From Firmicutes bacterium CAG:24053_14 (GTDB lineage Bacteria; Bacillota; Clostridia; Oscillospirales; Oscillospiraceae), in contig MNSZ01000069.1 of assembly GCA_001916715.1 (NCBI GenBank), positions 1 through 22,374 of the forward strand: a DNA stretch of 22,374 nucleotides, read 5' to 3'. The notes below the pieces were generated by a model that did not search any database, was not told where the DNA came from, and was given only the letters and a program-made list of their open reading frames with translations. Position 1 is the stretch's first letter. Each line of letters begins with the position of its first letter. The translations under genes were made by a program, and so were the position numbers. This document shows positions 1 through 6,204 of the stretch, piece after piece.

Positions 1-317
1 AGCCGGATTTGCAGGTCATCGAAGTAGGGGAGGATGTGCGCCCGGGCCTGAACCTCGTAGCCCTGATAGGTGACCTCGTCCACGCGATGCCGGACATCGT
101 CCAGCCAGCGACGCACAGCGTCACTGAATAGAATATCGTGAGGGGCGGCCTGCTCGGACTTTTCGCCGAGCATATCAAGCATGAGCTGCCTGGCTTTGCC
201 CTCGTTTCCTGTTACTGACAGACCTGTGGAGACCCAGGTCTGATTTTTCTTGCCATCTGTCGTATGCGTGAGCACAACATAGTATTTGTCGTTTTTTACG
301 CGCAAGCTGGCTGTCAT
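1..317 (-). CDS. Tyrosine recombinase/phage-type integrase, N-terminal part (runs off left edge)
   Basis: 105 codons are visible, reading from ATG at 317 to the window edge with no stop. The start (MTASLRVKNDKYYVVL) reads like the small N-terminal arm-type DNA-binding domain of Firmicutes integrases. It is followed near residues 65-105 by a SAM-like core-binding segment containing VTYQGYEVQARAHILPYFDD, a typical 'Y..y..h..Ihp.fgd..l' pattern. The catalytic domain with its R-H-R-Y residues lies outside the window and cannot be checked. The family catalyses site-specific integration and excision of phages, ICEs and genomic islands. The start is uncertain: an in-frame ATG at 338 would add seven residues. 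Upstream are a minus-strand promoter, an overlapping palindrome and a 10-codon ORF that ends in an ATGA overlap with this start. It marks the edge of an integrated element. Confidence 0.85.
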   Translation of the reverse strand, partial: MTASLRVKNDKYYVVLTHTTDGKKNQTWVSTGLSVTGNEGKARQLMLDMLGEKSEQAAPHDILFSDAVRRWLDDVRHRVDEVTYQGYEVQARAHILPYFDDLQIR

Positions 318-346
318 GAGAAGGGCCTCACAAAGCATTGTGGCAT
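314..346 (-). CDS. Possible 10-codon leader peptide upstream of the integrase
   Basis: On the minus strand a GGAGG at 360-356 stands nine bases before ATG at 346, the best-placed ribosome binding site in this leader. The frame encodes MPQCFVRPFS and stops with TGA at 316-314, overlapping the integrase ATG at 317-315 (ATGA). The integrase ATG itself has no good site at normal spacing, so its translation may be coupled to that of the leader. No function is implied for the peptide. It could instead be chance, if translation starts at the in-frame ATG at 338. Confidence 0.4.
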   Translation of the reverse strand: MPQCFVRPFS

Positions 347-405
347 AAGATTGCACCTCCAAGATTCGACTGTCGGGACGGGGCGTTTTCCTCGTCCGCT
401 AAACC

Positions 406-434
406 AGTATACTACAATCGTTACGATTTCAAAA
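406..434 (-). promoter_or_regulatory. Predicted sigma-A promoter of the integrase with an overlapping palindromic operator
   Basis: On the minus strand, TTTTGA at 434-429 (-35) and TATACT at 411-406 (-10) are separated by 17 bp. The spacer contains a 13-bp palindrome, AATCGTTACGATT on the plus strand at 416-428 (AATCGT/ACGATT around one central base). A repressor bound there would block RNA polymerase. The -10 match is strong and the -35 moderate. Transcription would start near 399. Confidence 0.5.
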
Positions 435-446
435 ATGTACGAATGG

Positions 447-517
447 AACCAATATGGCGGCACAGCAATGCCGTGAAAGCAGGTACTTTCACGGCATAAT
501 CTGCTGCTATATTGGTT
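447..517. repeat. Large imperfect inverted repeat (hairpin) upstream of the integrase
   Basis: The outer arms AACCAATAT (447-455) and ATATTGGTT (509-517) are perfect complements. The inner arms ATGCCGTGAAAG (468-479) and CTTTCACGGCAT (486-497) form a perfect 12-bp stem around a 6-nt loop. Between them, GC/GC-rich partly matching segments continue the pairing. There is no T-tract, so it is not an ordinary terminator. It lies just upstream of the integrase promoter. It may be a recombination or attachment structure, a regulator site, or a MITE-like palindrome; the sequence alone does not decide. Confidence 0.75.
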
Positions 518-573
518 TTGCGTTTTTCTCCCCCTGCAAATTCCAGACAGGCAACCCTTCACGGCGCTGTGCC

Positions 574-604
574 CTGCAAGGCAGCCTTTGGGCCGGCCTT
601 GCAG
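574..604. repeat. 9-bp inverted repeat
   Basis: CTGCAAGGC (574-582) is perfectly complementary to GCCTTGCAG (596-604), with a 13-nt GC-rich loop. No U-tract follows on either strand, so a terminator is unlikely. It lies in the gene-poor stretch between the integrase and the ATPase gene. Function unknown. Confidence 0.5.
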
Positions 605-684
605 CATGTTGTCACGCTTTCTTGGCACGCTCCCCGGACAAATTCGGATTATCGCGCTGCTTCCCCAAAAGCGGTACGGCAGAG

Positions 685-744
685 GACGCTATTCAGTTGT
701 CGTGAGAGGAAGTATATCTCCTCTCAATTACAATGGATAGCGTC
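685..744. repeat. Nested interrupted inverted repeat (about 60 nt)
   Basis: Outer arms GACGCTAT (685-692) and ATAGCGTC (737-744) pair perfectly. Inside, TTGT pairs with ACAA, and GAGAGGA (704-710) pairs with TCCTCTC (719-725) around an 8-nt A/T-rich loop. The whole can fold into one long hairpin with small internal loops. No T-tract follows. It is the third sizable palindrome within 300 bp of the integrase start. It could be a structured RNA, a protein-binding site or a decayed palindromic element. Confidence 0.55.
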
Positions 745-807
745 GGAGTGTGGGAATGGGACGGACAGAAAATAAAAATTTTACTTTTGAAGTAAGTACG
801 GAGGGCG

Positions 808-951
808 ATGGACTCATTTTTTGGCGTTAGAGCCAGAAATGTAAAAGAATTTTACAGAATTGTTGGCTTCCTGAAGCCGATAGTATATAAGGAAAAGGTG
901 GGGTACGATCTGTTGCAGGATATTCTAAACCTTTGCAGAGTCTATTATTAA
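808..951 (+). CDS. Small ORF, 47 aa, hypothetical (doubtful)
   Basis: ATG at 808 opens a 47-codon frame ending in TAA at 949-951. It begins MDSFFGVRARNVKEFYRIVG and is rich in aromatic and charged residues. A GGAGGG at 800-805 lies directly upstream but is closer to the ATG (2-3 nt) than is ideal. An in-frame TAA stands just before the start region, so it cannot be extended. No family is recognised. It may be a degraded piece of mobile DNA or chance. Confidence 0.25.
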   Translation: MDSFFGVRARNVKEFYRIVGFLKPIVYKEKVGYDLLQDILNLCRVYY

Positions 952-963
952 AGGCGGAAGGCT

Positions 964-1020
964 ATGAATGAACGAATTACAGCAGCTAACTTACTATGCA
1001 CCTATGCATCGCTAGAATAA
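964..1020 (+). pseudogene. Possible truncated start of a small SHOCT-type protein (very doubtful)
   Basis: ATG at 964 follows a purine-rich GGCGGAAG at 953-960 and encodes only MNERITAANLLCTYASLE before TAA at 1018-1020. The sequence resembles, from memory, the beginning of small SHOCT-domain proteins, which normally continue with a GxITxEEFExKK segment; that segment is missing here. It could be a decayed gene or chance. Confidence 0.2.
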
Positions 1021-1022
1021 GT

Positions 1023-1051
1023 TTGCAATTATCTGATGAATCTGGTATACT
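1023..1051 (+). promoter_or_regulatory. Predicted extended -10 promoter of the ATPase/TOPRIM-like pair
   Basis: TTGCAA (1023-1028) and TATACT (1046-1051) are separated by exactly 17 bp, with TG one base upstream of the -10 (1043-1044), an extended -10 element. It lies 57 bp before the ATPase start. It is one of the best sigma-A matches seen in the window. Confidence 0.7.
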
Positions 1052-1108
1052 TAATTAAAACTATGAGAAGGATAATATCGGGTTGATTTTGAGAAAGAAG
1101 TGAGCATT

Positions 1109-2305
1109 ATGAACATTAACAAGCTTGTTTTTAGAAATTTTAAGACCTTAGAGAATGTTTCATTTGAACCGGGGCGTGTAAATGTATTCATTGGTGCAAA
1201 CGGATCTGGTAAGACTACTGTTCTTGAAGCGATAGGATTACTTTGTGCTGCTATGACTGATCGTATAGATAATTCGAGTATGCAGCGAAAGGGAATTCGT
1301 CTAAGCGTTCCAGGCCTTTATAAATCGGCATTTTCCGATTTGAAGAGAAAAGCGCCTACTATAAATTTTGACGTATCTTGGAGTCAAAATGAAAAGAACT
1401 ATCAGTATGCGGTTAATTTAAATGTTCCAAATGAATCCGACTCAGCTAGACGAGATATGTGGCGGTATCATTCGGAAAAATTGACAGTAAACAATGAAAC
1501 GGTATGGGGGAGAAGTGGAGCATCAAAGACGACTTATGATCCATATGTTGGCTTGCTAATGCTTGAACCAAATGAAGAACTAGCCGAGGTTAGAACGGAG
1601 ATAGAAAAGTTTAAAAATTACGCGATTTATCAACCGAATACTCAAGCACTACGGGGAACGCTTCCGGATCCATATCAGGTCAACCCTATCGGCTTATGCG
1701 GTGGTAGGCTTGCGGAAGCGATTGAAGAAATTATAAGGAAAGATGAAGACGGCGAAAGCTATTTACAGGACCTTCCTTTAGACGATGTTCTCGAACTAAT
1801 AGACTGGGCAAGTGGATTTGATGTAGCTTCGCCTAAAAGATCCAGTGTAAATGCTGCTGTACCAACATCAAGAAGAATTTTGGAATTCCAAGATCGTTAT
1901 TTAACTTCAAAAACTAGTTTTACCGCTTATGATGCAAGCGAAGGAGCACTATATGTACTTTTTCTGCTCTGCTTAGCATTGCATCCTGATGCTCCTGGTA
2001 TCTTTGCAGTTGATAGTTTTGATCATGCAATGCATCCGAGACTTGCGCGAGAGACAACAAGATTGTTCTGCAAAACAATTTTAGAACAGAATAAGACTGT
2101 TTTTGTGACAACGCACAATCCACTTGTTTTGGATGGGCTTGATTTAATGGATGATGATATAAGATTGTTCGCGGTGAACAAAAGCAGAAAATCTGGTCAT
2201 ACAACTTTGCAGAGAATACAAATCACCAAGGAACTCATGGATTCGGGATACTCGCTGTCGAGATTGTGGACGGAAGGAAGACTGGGAGGCGTACCAAATC
2301 TGTAA
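1109..2305 (+). CDS. AAA/ABC-type (SMC-like, AAA_15/AAA_21) ATPase, putative anti-phage defence component
   Basis: 398 aa from ATG at 1109. GTG at 1100 is an alternative start; ATG is preferred because AGAAGTGAG sits a few bases before it. The N-terminus, INKLVFRNFKTLENVSFEPG, followed by Walker A GANGSGKTT at about residues 30-38, is the hallmark of the RecF/SMC-like ATPases in OLD, PARIS and Septu-like systems. A signature-like DASEGALYVLFLL comes late. The Walker B region is unusual: GIFAVDSFDHAMHP has DSFD where the family usually has D-E. A sensor-like VFVTTHNPLVLDGL follows. These ATPases usually sense or gate a partner nuclease. The stop overlaps the start of the TOPRIM-like gene by one base (TAATG), so the two are translationally coupled. 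The gene is visibly richer in A/T than the sugar operon, which fits horizontal transfer. The ATPase class is firm; the defence role is inferred. Confidence 0.85.
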   Translation: MNINKLVFRNFKTLENVSFEPGRVNVFIGANGSGKTTVLEAIGLLCAAMTDRIDNSSMQRKGIRLSVPGLYKSAFSDLKRKAPTINFDVSWSQNEKNYQYAVNLNVPNESDSARRDMWRYHSEKLTVNNETVWGRSGASKTTYDPYVGLLMLEPNEELAEVRTEIEKFKNYAIYQPNTQALRGTLPDPYQVNPIGLCGGRLAEAIEEIIRKDEDGESYLQDLPLDDVLELIDWASGFDVASPKRSSVNAAVPTSRRILEFQDRYLTSKTSFTAYDASEGALYVLFLLCLALHPDAPGIFAVDSFDHAMHPRLARETTRLFCKTILEQNKTVFVTTHNPLVLDGLDLMDDDIRLFAVNKSRKSGHTTLQRIQITKELMDSGYSLSRLWTEGRLGGVPNL

Positions 2306-3048
2306 TGAAAACGATAGGAATTGTTGCAGAAGGTCCCCGTGATTATGAATTGATTGCTGCGGTTATTGATACTATAACCAATGAGGAAAACAGCTATCAA
2401 ATGATCCAACCGGAGCCCGACATGGCTGGACGGTTCGGAAACGGATGGAAGGGGGTCTGGAAATGGTGTGAAACAAATCAGGGAAGCCTAAACACTTATA
2501 TGAACTCTTTGACCCCAGTCCTTGACTTTTTGGTTATTCATATGGATGGAGACGTTGAAAGATGTGAAAAGGAAGTCCATTGTGAATGTCAAAGAAAATT
2601 CTGTGATGCATCAGAGAGCACACACCCGCTTACTTGCGAAAAAATTGCGAACAACCGGAGTGATTGTCCTGTCGTTTTACCGTGCGAAGAGCATGGAAAT
2701 ACTCCAGAAGCAGGGGCAGATTTTCTGAGAACATTCATAAACACATTGTTACTGCCAGAAGACGAACTGGCGGTAAGCTATATGATTCCGTTTGATGCAA
2801 CAGATACATGGATTGTAGCGGCATTTGATCAGTATGAAGACTATGAGGTCTTGTCTGATCCATGGACTAGTATTATCGCACGAGCGCCTCAATATCATGG
2901 AATCAAAATTGAAAATCGCCCGAATAAAACAAAAAGAACGTATAAGAAACTAATTTCAGTTGTATGTGACAACTGGAGTGACGTTGTTGCAAAATGCCCG
3001 CAAGCAAAACGTTTTGATGAGGATGTGCGTAGATTTTTAATCAAGTAA
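2305..3048 (+). CDS. TOPRIM-like (DUF4276/RloB-like) protein, putative effector nuclease paired with the ATPase
   Basis: 247 aa from ATG at 2305, which shares its A with the TAA stop of the ATPase gene. A GTG at 2266 in frame would lie inside the ATPase gene and is less likely. The start KTIGIVAEGPRDYELI carries the conserved Glu of TOPRIM-fold nucleases (vvEGxxD). VIHMDGDVER near residues 76-85 supplies the acidic DxD motif, and IPFDATDTWIVAAF near 165-178 matches the late 'P..s.E.WilA' block of DUF4276/RloB-like proteins. Between them lies a Cys/His-rich stretch (HCECQRKFC, then more Cys) that could bind metal. In PARIS, OLD and RloAB-like systems such a protein is the toxic nuclease released or activated by the ATPase. 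Exact family assignment is from motif memory only. No clear terminator was found downstream, where an IS remnant begins. Confidence 0.7.
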   Translation: MKTIGIVAEGPRDYELIAAVIDTITNEENSYQMIQPEPDMAGRFGNGWKGVWKWCETNQGSLNTYMNSLTPVLDFLVIHMDGDVERCEKEVHCECQRKFCDASESTHPLTCEKIANNRSDCPVVLPCEEHGNTPEAGADFLRTFINTLLLPEDELAVSYMIPFDATDTWIVAAFDQYEDYEVLSDPWTSIIARAPQYHGIKIENRPNKTKRTYKKLISVVCDNWSDVVAKCPQAKRFDEDVRRFLIK

Positions 3049-3130
3049 AAATCAGAATGTGATTCTACAAGGTAGAACGTTGTGACAAAACCGTTGTGAG
3101 CAAAATGAATTTGTGATATTCTTTTAAAAA

Positions 3131-3697
3131 ATGAATAAATAACTGAGTCTGTCCGCCCTGAGCAACGAATTATCGCAGGTTCTGACACAGAAACGAGAAT
3201 TTTTAGACGAGATTGAGCGCATCGTACCGTGGGAGAAATGGATAAGCATTATCAAGCCGTACTACTACAAAGGAGAGCGCGGCAATAAGCCCTACGATTT
3301 GGAACGGATGCTGAGAATCTATGATGTTACGGTGACCTCGGAACTTCTTACCGGAGATGAGGAATAAGTCTATGGGGACAGCAGCTATCTCGGAGCGGAG
3401 AAACGACCAGGAGCGCTGAAGAAGAACAAGGCCGGTAAGTCGGTCCACTACAAAATCAATCGCCGTCCCAGCCAAAGTAAGAAGAACTCCGCACGCTCCC
3501 AAGCACAAATCAAACGCCGTGAGCATGAGAAATCCTCTGTACGCGCCAAAGTTGAACATGTTTTTGCTGTGGTTAAGCTGCAGCTTCGTTTTCGAAAAAC
3601 GCGATACCAAGGGTTGCAAAAGCAAATCGCAAAAATGAATATTATGTTTGCTTTGGCAAACTTGATTTTAGCTGACAGACCCTGTCTGGCGGCTTAA
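3131..3697 (+). pseudogene. IS5-family transposase, internally deleted remnant
   Basis: One continuous frame from ATG at 3131 to TAA at 3695-3697 matches both ends of an IS5-group transposase, but the middle is gone. The N-terminal piece includes EFLDEIERIVPWEKW and YYYKGERGNKPYDLERMLRIY. It is joined near 3320 directly to a C-terminal piece (DVTVTSELLTGDEE, then VYGDSSYLGAEKRPG, and AKVEHVFAVVKLQLRFRKTRY, ending ILADRPCLAA). The frame is also interrupted by TAA at 3140-3142, right after the start, and at 3365-3367. The full-length family has about 300 or more residues with a DDE triad; most of the catalytic core is missing. It cannot be active. It separates the ATPase/TOPRIM-like pair from the broken ABC gene. 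Confidence 0.85.
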
Positions 3698-3781
3698 TTG
3701 AGCTTTGCCTCGCAAGCAGATTTTGGAATGCGTCTGACCTTTTGTGGTTGGACGTTTTTCTGTTATGGGGAAAGCTCAATT
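3696..3781. repeat. 11-bp inverted repeat flanking about 64 bp
   Basis: AATTGAGCTTT (3696-3706) is perfectly complementary to AAAGCTCAATT (3771-3781). The left arm begins at the transposase stop codon. The enclosed DNA has no gene. It could be the structured 3' end of the IS or a separate short palindromic insertion. The ABC pseudogene starts to be readable about 35 bp further right, so an insertion junction lies close by. Confidence 0.6.
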
Positions 3782-3794
3782 GTGCGGTGTTGCC

Positions 3795-4334
3795 CTAAAG
3801 AAGAATTTTGTCAATGGATAGCGGGATCAACGGCACACAGCACAAAAGCACCAAAGCCACGCGCCACGAAATGCCTACGGTAATGGCAAACAACAAAAGC
3901 GGTGCAAGCATGGCGTAAAAGAACTGCGGCAGGTGGCTGGAATAGTACAGGTCCAGCTGCTCCACGCCCTCCAGGGCAATCTGAGTCAGGCCCGCCATGC
4001 TCATGTCATCGGTAGAACGCACACCAAGGCGAACGATTTTATTGTAGACGCACTCGCGCAGATTCTTTTTGACGCTGAGACCCAGTGTGTCCTTCAAGTC
4101 CCCGACAATACGGGTGGTGGCATAGCGAACCGCCAATCCGGCACAGGCGCAGACTACTGGTACCAGAAAAACACCCGCGCTGCCGCCGTTATACTGGACA
4201 GCAAGTGCAATGGACTAGCACAGAGACGCAGTGATGCCGACATTCGCAAACAGGCCCAGCACCATCCAGCCTACACAGAAGCCGATATACTTTTTGTTGC
4301 CGCCGAGCAGGCGGAGAAGATCCTTGTCTATCAT
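3795..4334 (-). pseudogene. CydDC-like ABC exporter (permease-ATPase), truncated and nonsense-mutated
   Basis: Reading from ATG at 4334 (MIDKDLLRLLGGNKKYI, with AGGGA suitably upstream), the frame matches the start of the transmembrane domain of CydD/CydC-like or multidrug half-exporters. It includes LAVRYATTRIVGDLKDTLG, RECVYNKIVRLGVRSTDDMS and the membrane stretch FFYAMLAPLLLFAITV. TAG at 4217-4215 interrupts it after VGITASLC, where Trp (TGG) would be one base away. Reading resumes in the same frame. The similarity ends near SI at about 3815, followed by a few foreign codons and TAG at 3797-3795. All of the ATP-binding domain is missing. Intact homologues have about 550-600 residues. The gene was probably cut by the IS-related insertion on its 3' side. 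Confidence 0.8.
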
Positions 4335-5014
4335 TCGATATTCCCTCATGGTTTGTTTGCGTCGGTACAAGGGCGCAAATTTCAAATTAGCGTCAACTAA
4401 CCAACGGACAAAAAAATATCCCCCTGCAAACAAGCGCGAAGCGCAGCATTCATCACATACGTAAGAATGAAATGACTTCTTTTGCAAGCTGATGTGGATA
4501 CGATTATGGCAGCCCTGTCGGAGCGTAATGAAAACAAAATGAAATCAAAACTGGGTTAGAAAAGGCTAACAACCTATTATTCTACAGATTTTTTAGCATT
4601 TGTTAAGCGGAAATAATTACACTTGCAGCATAATAGACCAGACGGCAGGAAAGAACCGTTGGATATGACAAAATAGTGGTTGGGTGACAAAGGATATAAA
4701 ACGATAGGATAAAGAAGAAATGAAGCAAGATAAAAATACTCGGCGCGATGAAAGCAGTTCTAACCCCGCCACTACGGCCATAAAAATCAAGGCTGGAACA
4801 TGAACAAATGATTCATGAGTGTCTAAAAATAAACAGAAGCAAAAATCGACATAAAAATAAGAACGATATATCGCATATAAAACGGAATGCAAGAATTGAC
4901 ATATCGAATAGAAACTGTCTGTTTACATTGTCACATCAGGGTGATAGGATGAGGGTGCAGTGAAAAACTTCCCCCAAATGGAGAAGATGAACGGCAAAGA
5001 GGAGTGAGCAGAAA
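4335..5014. other. Intergenic region and leader of the sugar operon (about 680 bp, A/T-rich)
   Basis: No convincing gene was found on either strand. It holds the 5' flank of the ABC pseudogene, a weak hairpin (GTTAG 4555-4559 / CTAAC 4566-4570), a small palindrome CATGAA-N7-TTCATG (4799-4817), a 10-bp perfect palindrome CGATATATCG (4864-4873), and two copies of ATATAAAACG (4694-4703 and 4875-4884). The last 120 bp include a candidate promoter. An AGAGGAG-type ribosome binding site precedes the first operon gene. The repeats are candidate sites for the operon's AraC regulator, by position only. Confidence 0.6.
4896..4927 (+). promoter_or_regulatory. Candidate promoter of the sugar-degradation operon
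   Basis: A perfect -35 hexamer TTGACA is at 4896-4901, but at 17-18 bp spacing there is only a poor -10 (TGTTTA or similar near 4920-4925); TACATT occurs at 22 bp spacing. A promoter with a weak or misplaced -10 could depend on an activator such as the AraC protein encoded in the operon. The position, about 90 bp before the first gene, is reasonable. Evidence is weak. Confidence 0.3.
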
Positions 5015-6190
5015 ATGGAGCAGGCAGTGGTAAAGATTCTGCTGCTGGGAATCTGCGGATATGGCAGTAACTACATCAAGGAAATTTCGGAACGCGACAT
5101 TCCCGGTATAAAAATCGAGGGCATCTGTGAGGTCGTTCCCAACGCCGCAGATTTGTATCCCATTATTAAAGAACAGAACATTCCAATCTATCAAACGCCT
5201 GAGGACTTCTATAAAGAACATACCGCCGATCTGGCTGTTGTTTCAACGCCCATTCATCTGCATTATTCGCAGATCGTCACCTGCCTGACGCATGGATCGA
5301 ATGTGCTGACCGAAAAGCCCGTCTGCACCTCGGTAGAGGGCGCACACAAGCTGGAACAGCTGGAAAAGGAGACCGGTAAGTTCATTTCGGTAGGGTATCA
5401 GCTTAACTACTCCCGCGATGTACTGGCTCTGAAACATGACATTCTGGACGACCACTTCGGCAAGCCCATCTACATGAAAGCACTGCACGCGATGCGGCGG
5501 GGTGATAAATACTACGCCCGCAACAGCTGGGCGGGGCACATTGATGTAAAGGGCTGTGCTGTGAACGACAGTCCGTTCAACAACGCCTGCGCCCACCAAT
5601 TTCAAGTGATGACTTTCCTGCTGGGGGAGCGTCTGGAGCGCGCGGCCGAGTTGGCCGATGTACAGGCCGAACCCTATAAAGGAAACCCAAATGTCGACAA
5701 TTTCGACACGATTACAGTACTGGCGCATACGGTATCAGGTGTGCCGCTGTGGTACGGCACAGGCCACGCCATTGTAGACAAGAAGCTGGGCCCTATAGCC
5801 GAATACCGCTTTGAGAAGGGCACGGTTTACTTCGGCAAAGATTTCGGCAGTGGGCCAATAGCCGAATATGTCTACATCGGCGATACTGGCGAGCAGATCG
5901 ACTATGGCCGCATCCCCAAGGGGGAGCGCCTGCAGAAATTCTACGATGCGATTGAGGCCGTGCGCACAGGGAAGCATCCTGTCTGCACTGTACAGTGCGC
6001 GATTCCTCATTTGGAGGCGGTAGAAAAAATTGCAAAGCTGCCCATTGTTTCCATTCCGGCCGAAGGTGTGGAGGATATCCGGGAAGATGATGACACATTC
6101 CACACCATTGTAGGGCTGCACGACATTTTTATCACTTGTTACAAAAACCGGGAAATGCTTTCCCAAGAAGGATTACCCGGGAATAAATAA
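5015..6190 (+). CDS. Gfo/Idh/MocA-family NAD(P)-dependent sugar oxidoreductase 1
   Basis: 391 aa. The start at 5015 follows AGAGGAG at a good distance. The Rossmann fold begins at once (VKILLLGICGYGSNY, residues 6-20), and the family motif EKP is at residues 100-102 (LTEKPVC). The C-terminal substrate half carries NDSPFNNACAHQFQV; H194 is the expected catalytic His, and the residue four before it is Asn190 rather than the usual Asp. These enzymes oxidise or reduce a ring hydroxyl of a sugar, uronate or inositol with NAD(P), and some use a transient 3-keto step to break glycosidic bonds. It is the first gene of the plus-strand run and the gene before the binding protein (14 bp gap). It is cytoplasmic, with no signal peptide. 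The substrate cannot be read from the sequence. Confidence 0.88.
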   Translation: MEQAVVKILLLGICGYGSNYIKEISERDIPGIKIEGICEVVPNAADLYPIIKEQNIPIYQTPEDFYKEHTADLAVVSTPIHLHYSQIVTCLTHGSNVLTEKPVCTSVEGAHKLEQLEKETGKFISVGYQLNYSRDVLALKHDILDDHFGKPIYMKALHAMRRGDKYYARNSWAGHIDVKGCAVNDSPFNNACAHQFQVMTFLLGERLERAAELADVQAEPYKGNPNVDNFDTITVLAHTVSGVPLWYGTGHAIVDKKLGPIAEYRFEKGTVYFGKDFGSGPIAEYVYIGDTGEQIDYGRIPKGERLQKFYDAIEAVRTGKHPVCTVQCAIPHLEAVEKIAKLPIVSIPAEGVEDIREDDDTFHTIVGLHDIFITCYKNREMLSQEGLPGNK

Positions 6191-6204
6191 GAAGGAGAAA
6201 CACC

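Noticed and set aside
781..795. Short hairpin TTACTT-TTG-AAGTAA as a terminator on the minus strand
   Set aside because: Only 6 bp of A/T-rich stem with no GC pairs beyond two; no gene is known to end there.
3079..3116. Repeated GTTGTGA/TTGTGA motifs after the defence pair, as a CRISPR-like or iteron array
   Set aside because: Only three short, unevenly spaced copies; too few and too short for either.
4617..4892. 91-aa hydrophobic open frame on the minus strand in the operon leader
   Set aside because: The sequence is Phe/Ser/Cys-rich as expected for A/T-rich non-coding DNA. No ribosome binding site or family was seen.
4978..5007. 9-codon upstream ORF (MEKMNGKEE) ending just before the first oxidoreductase
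   Set aside because: It has no ribosome binding site, and its purine-rich codons are simply the ribosome binding region of the next gene.
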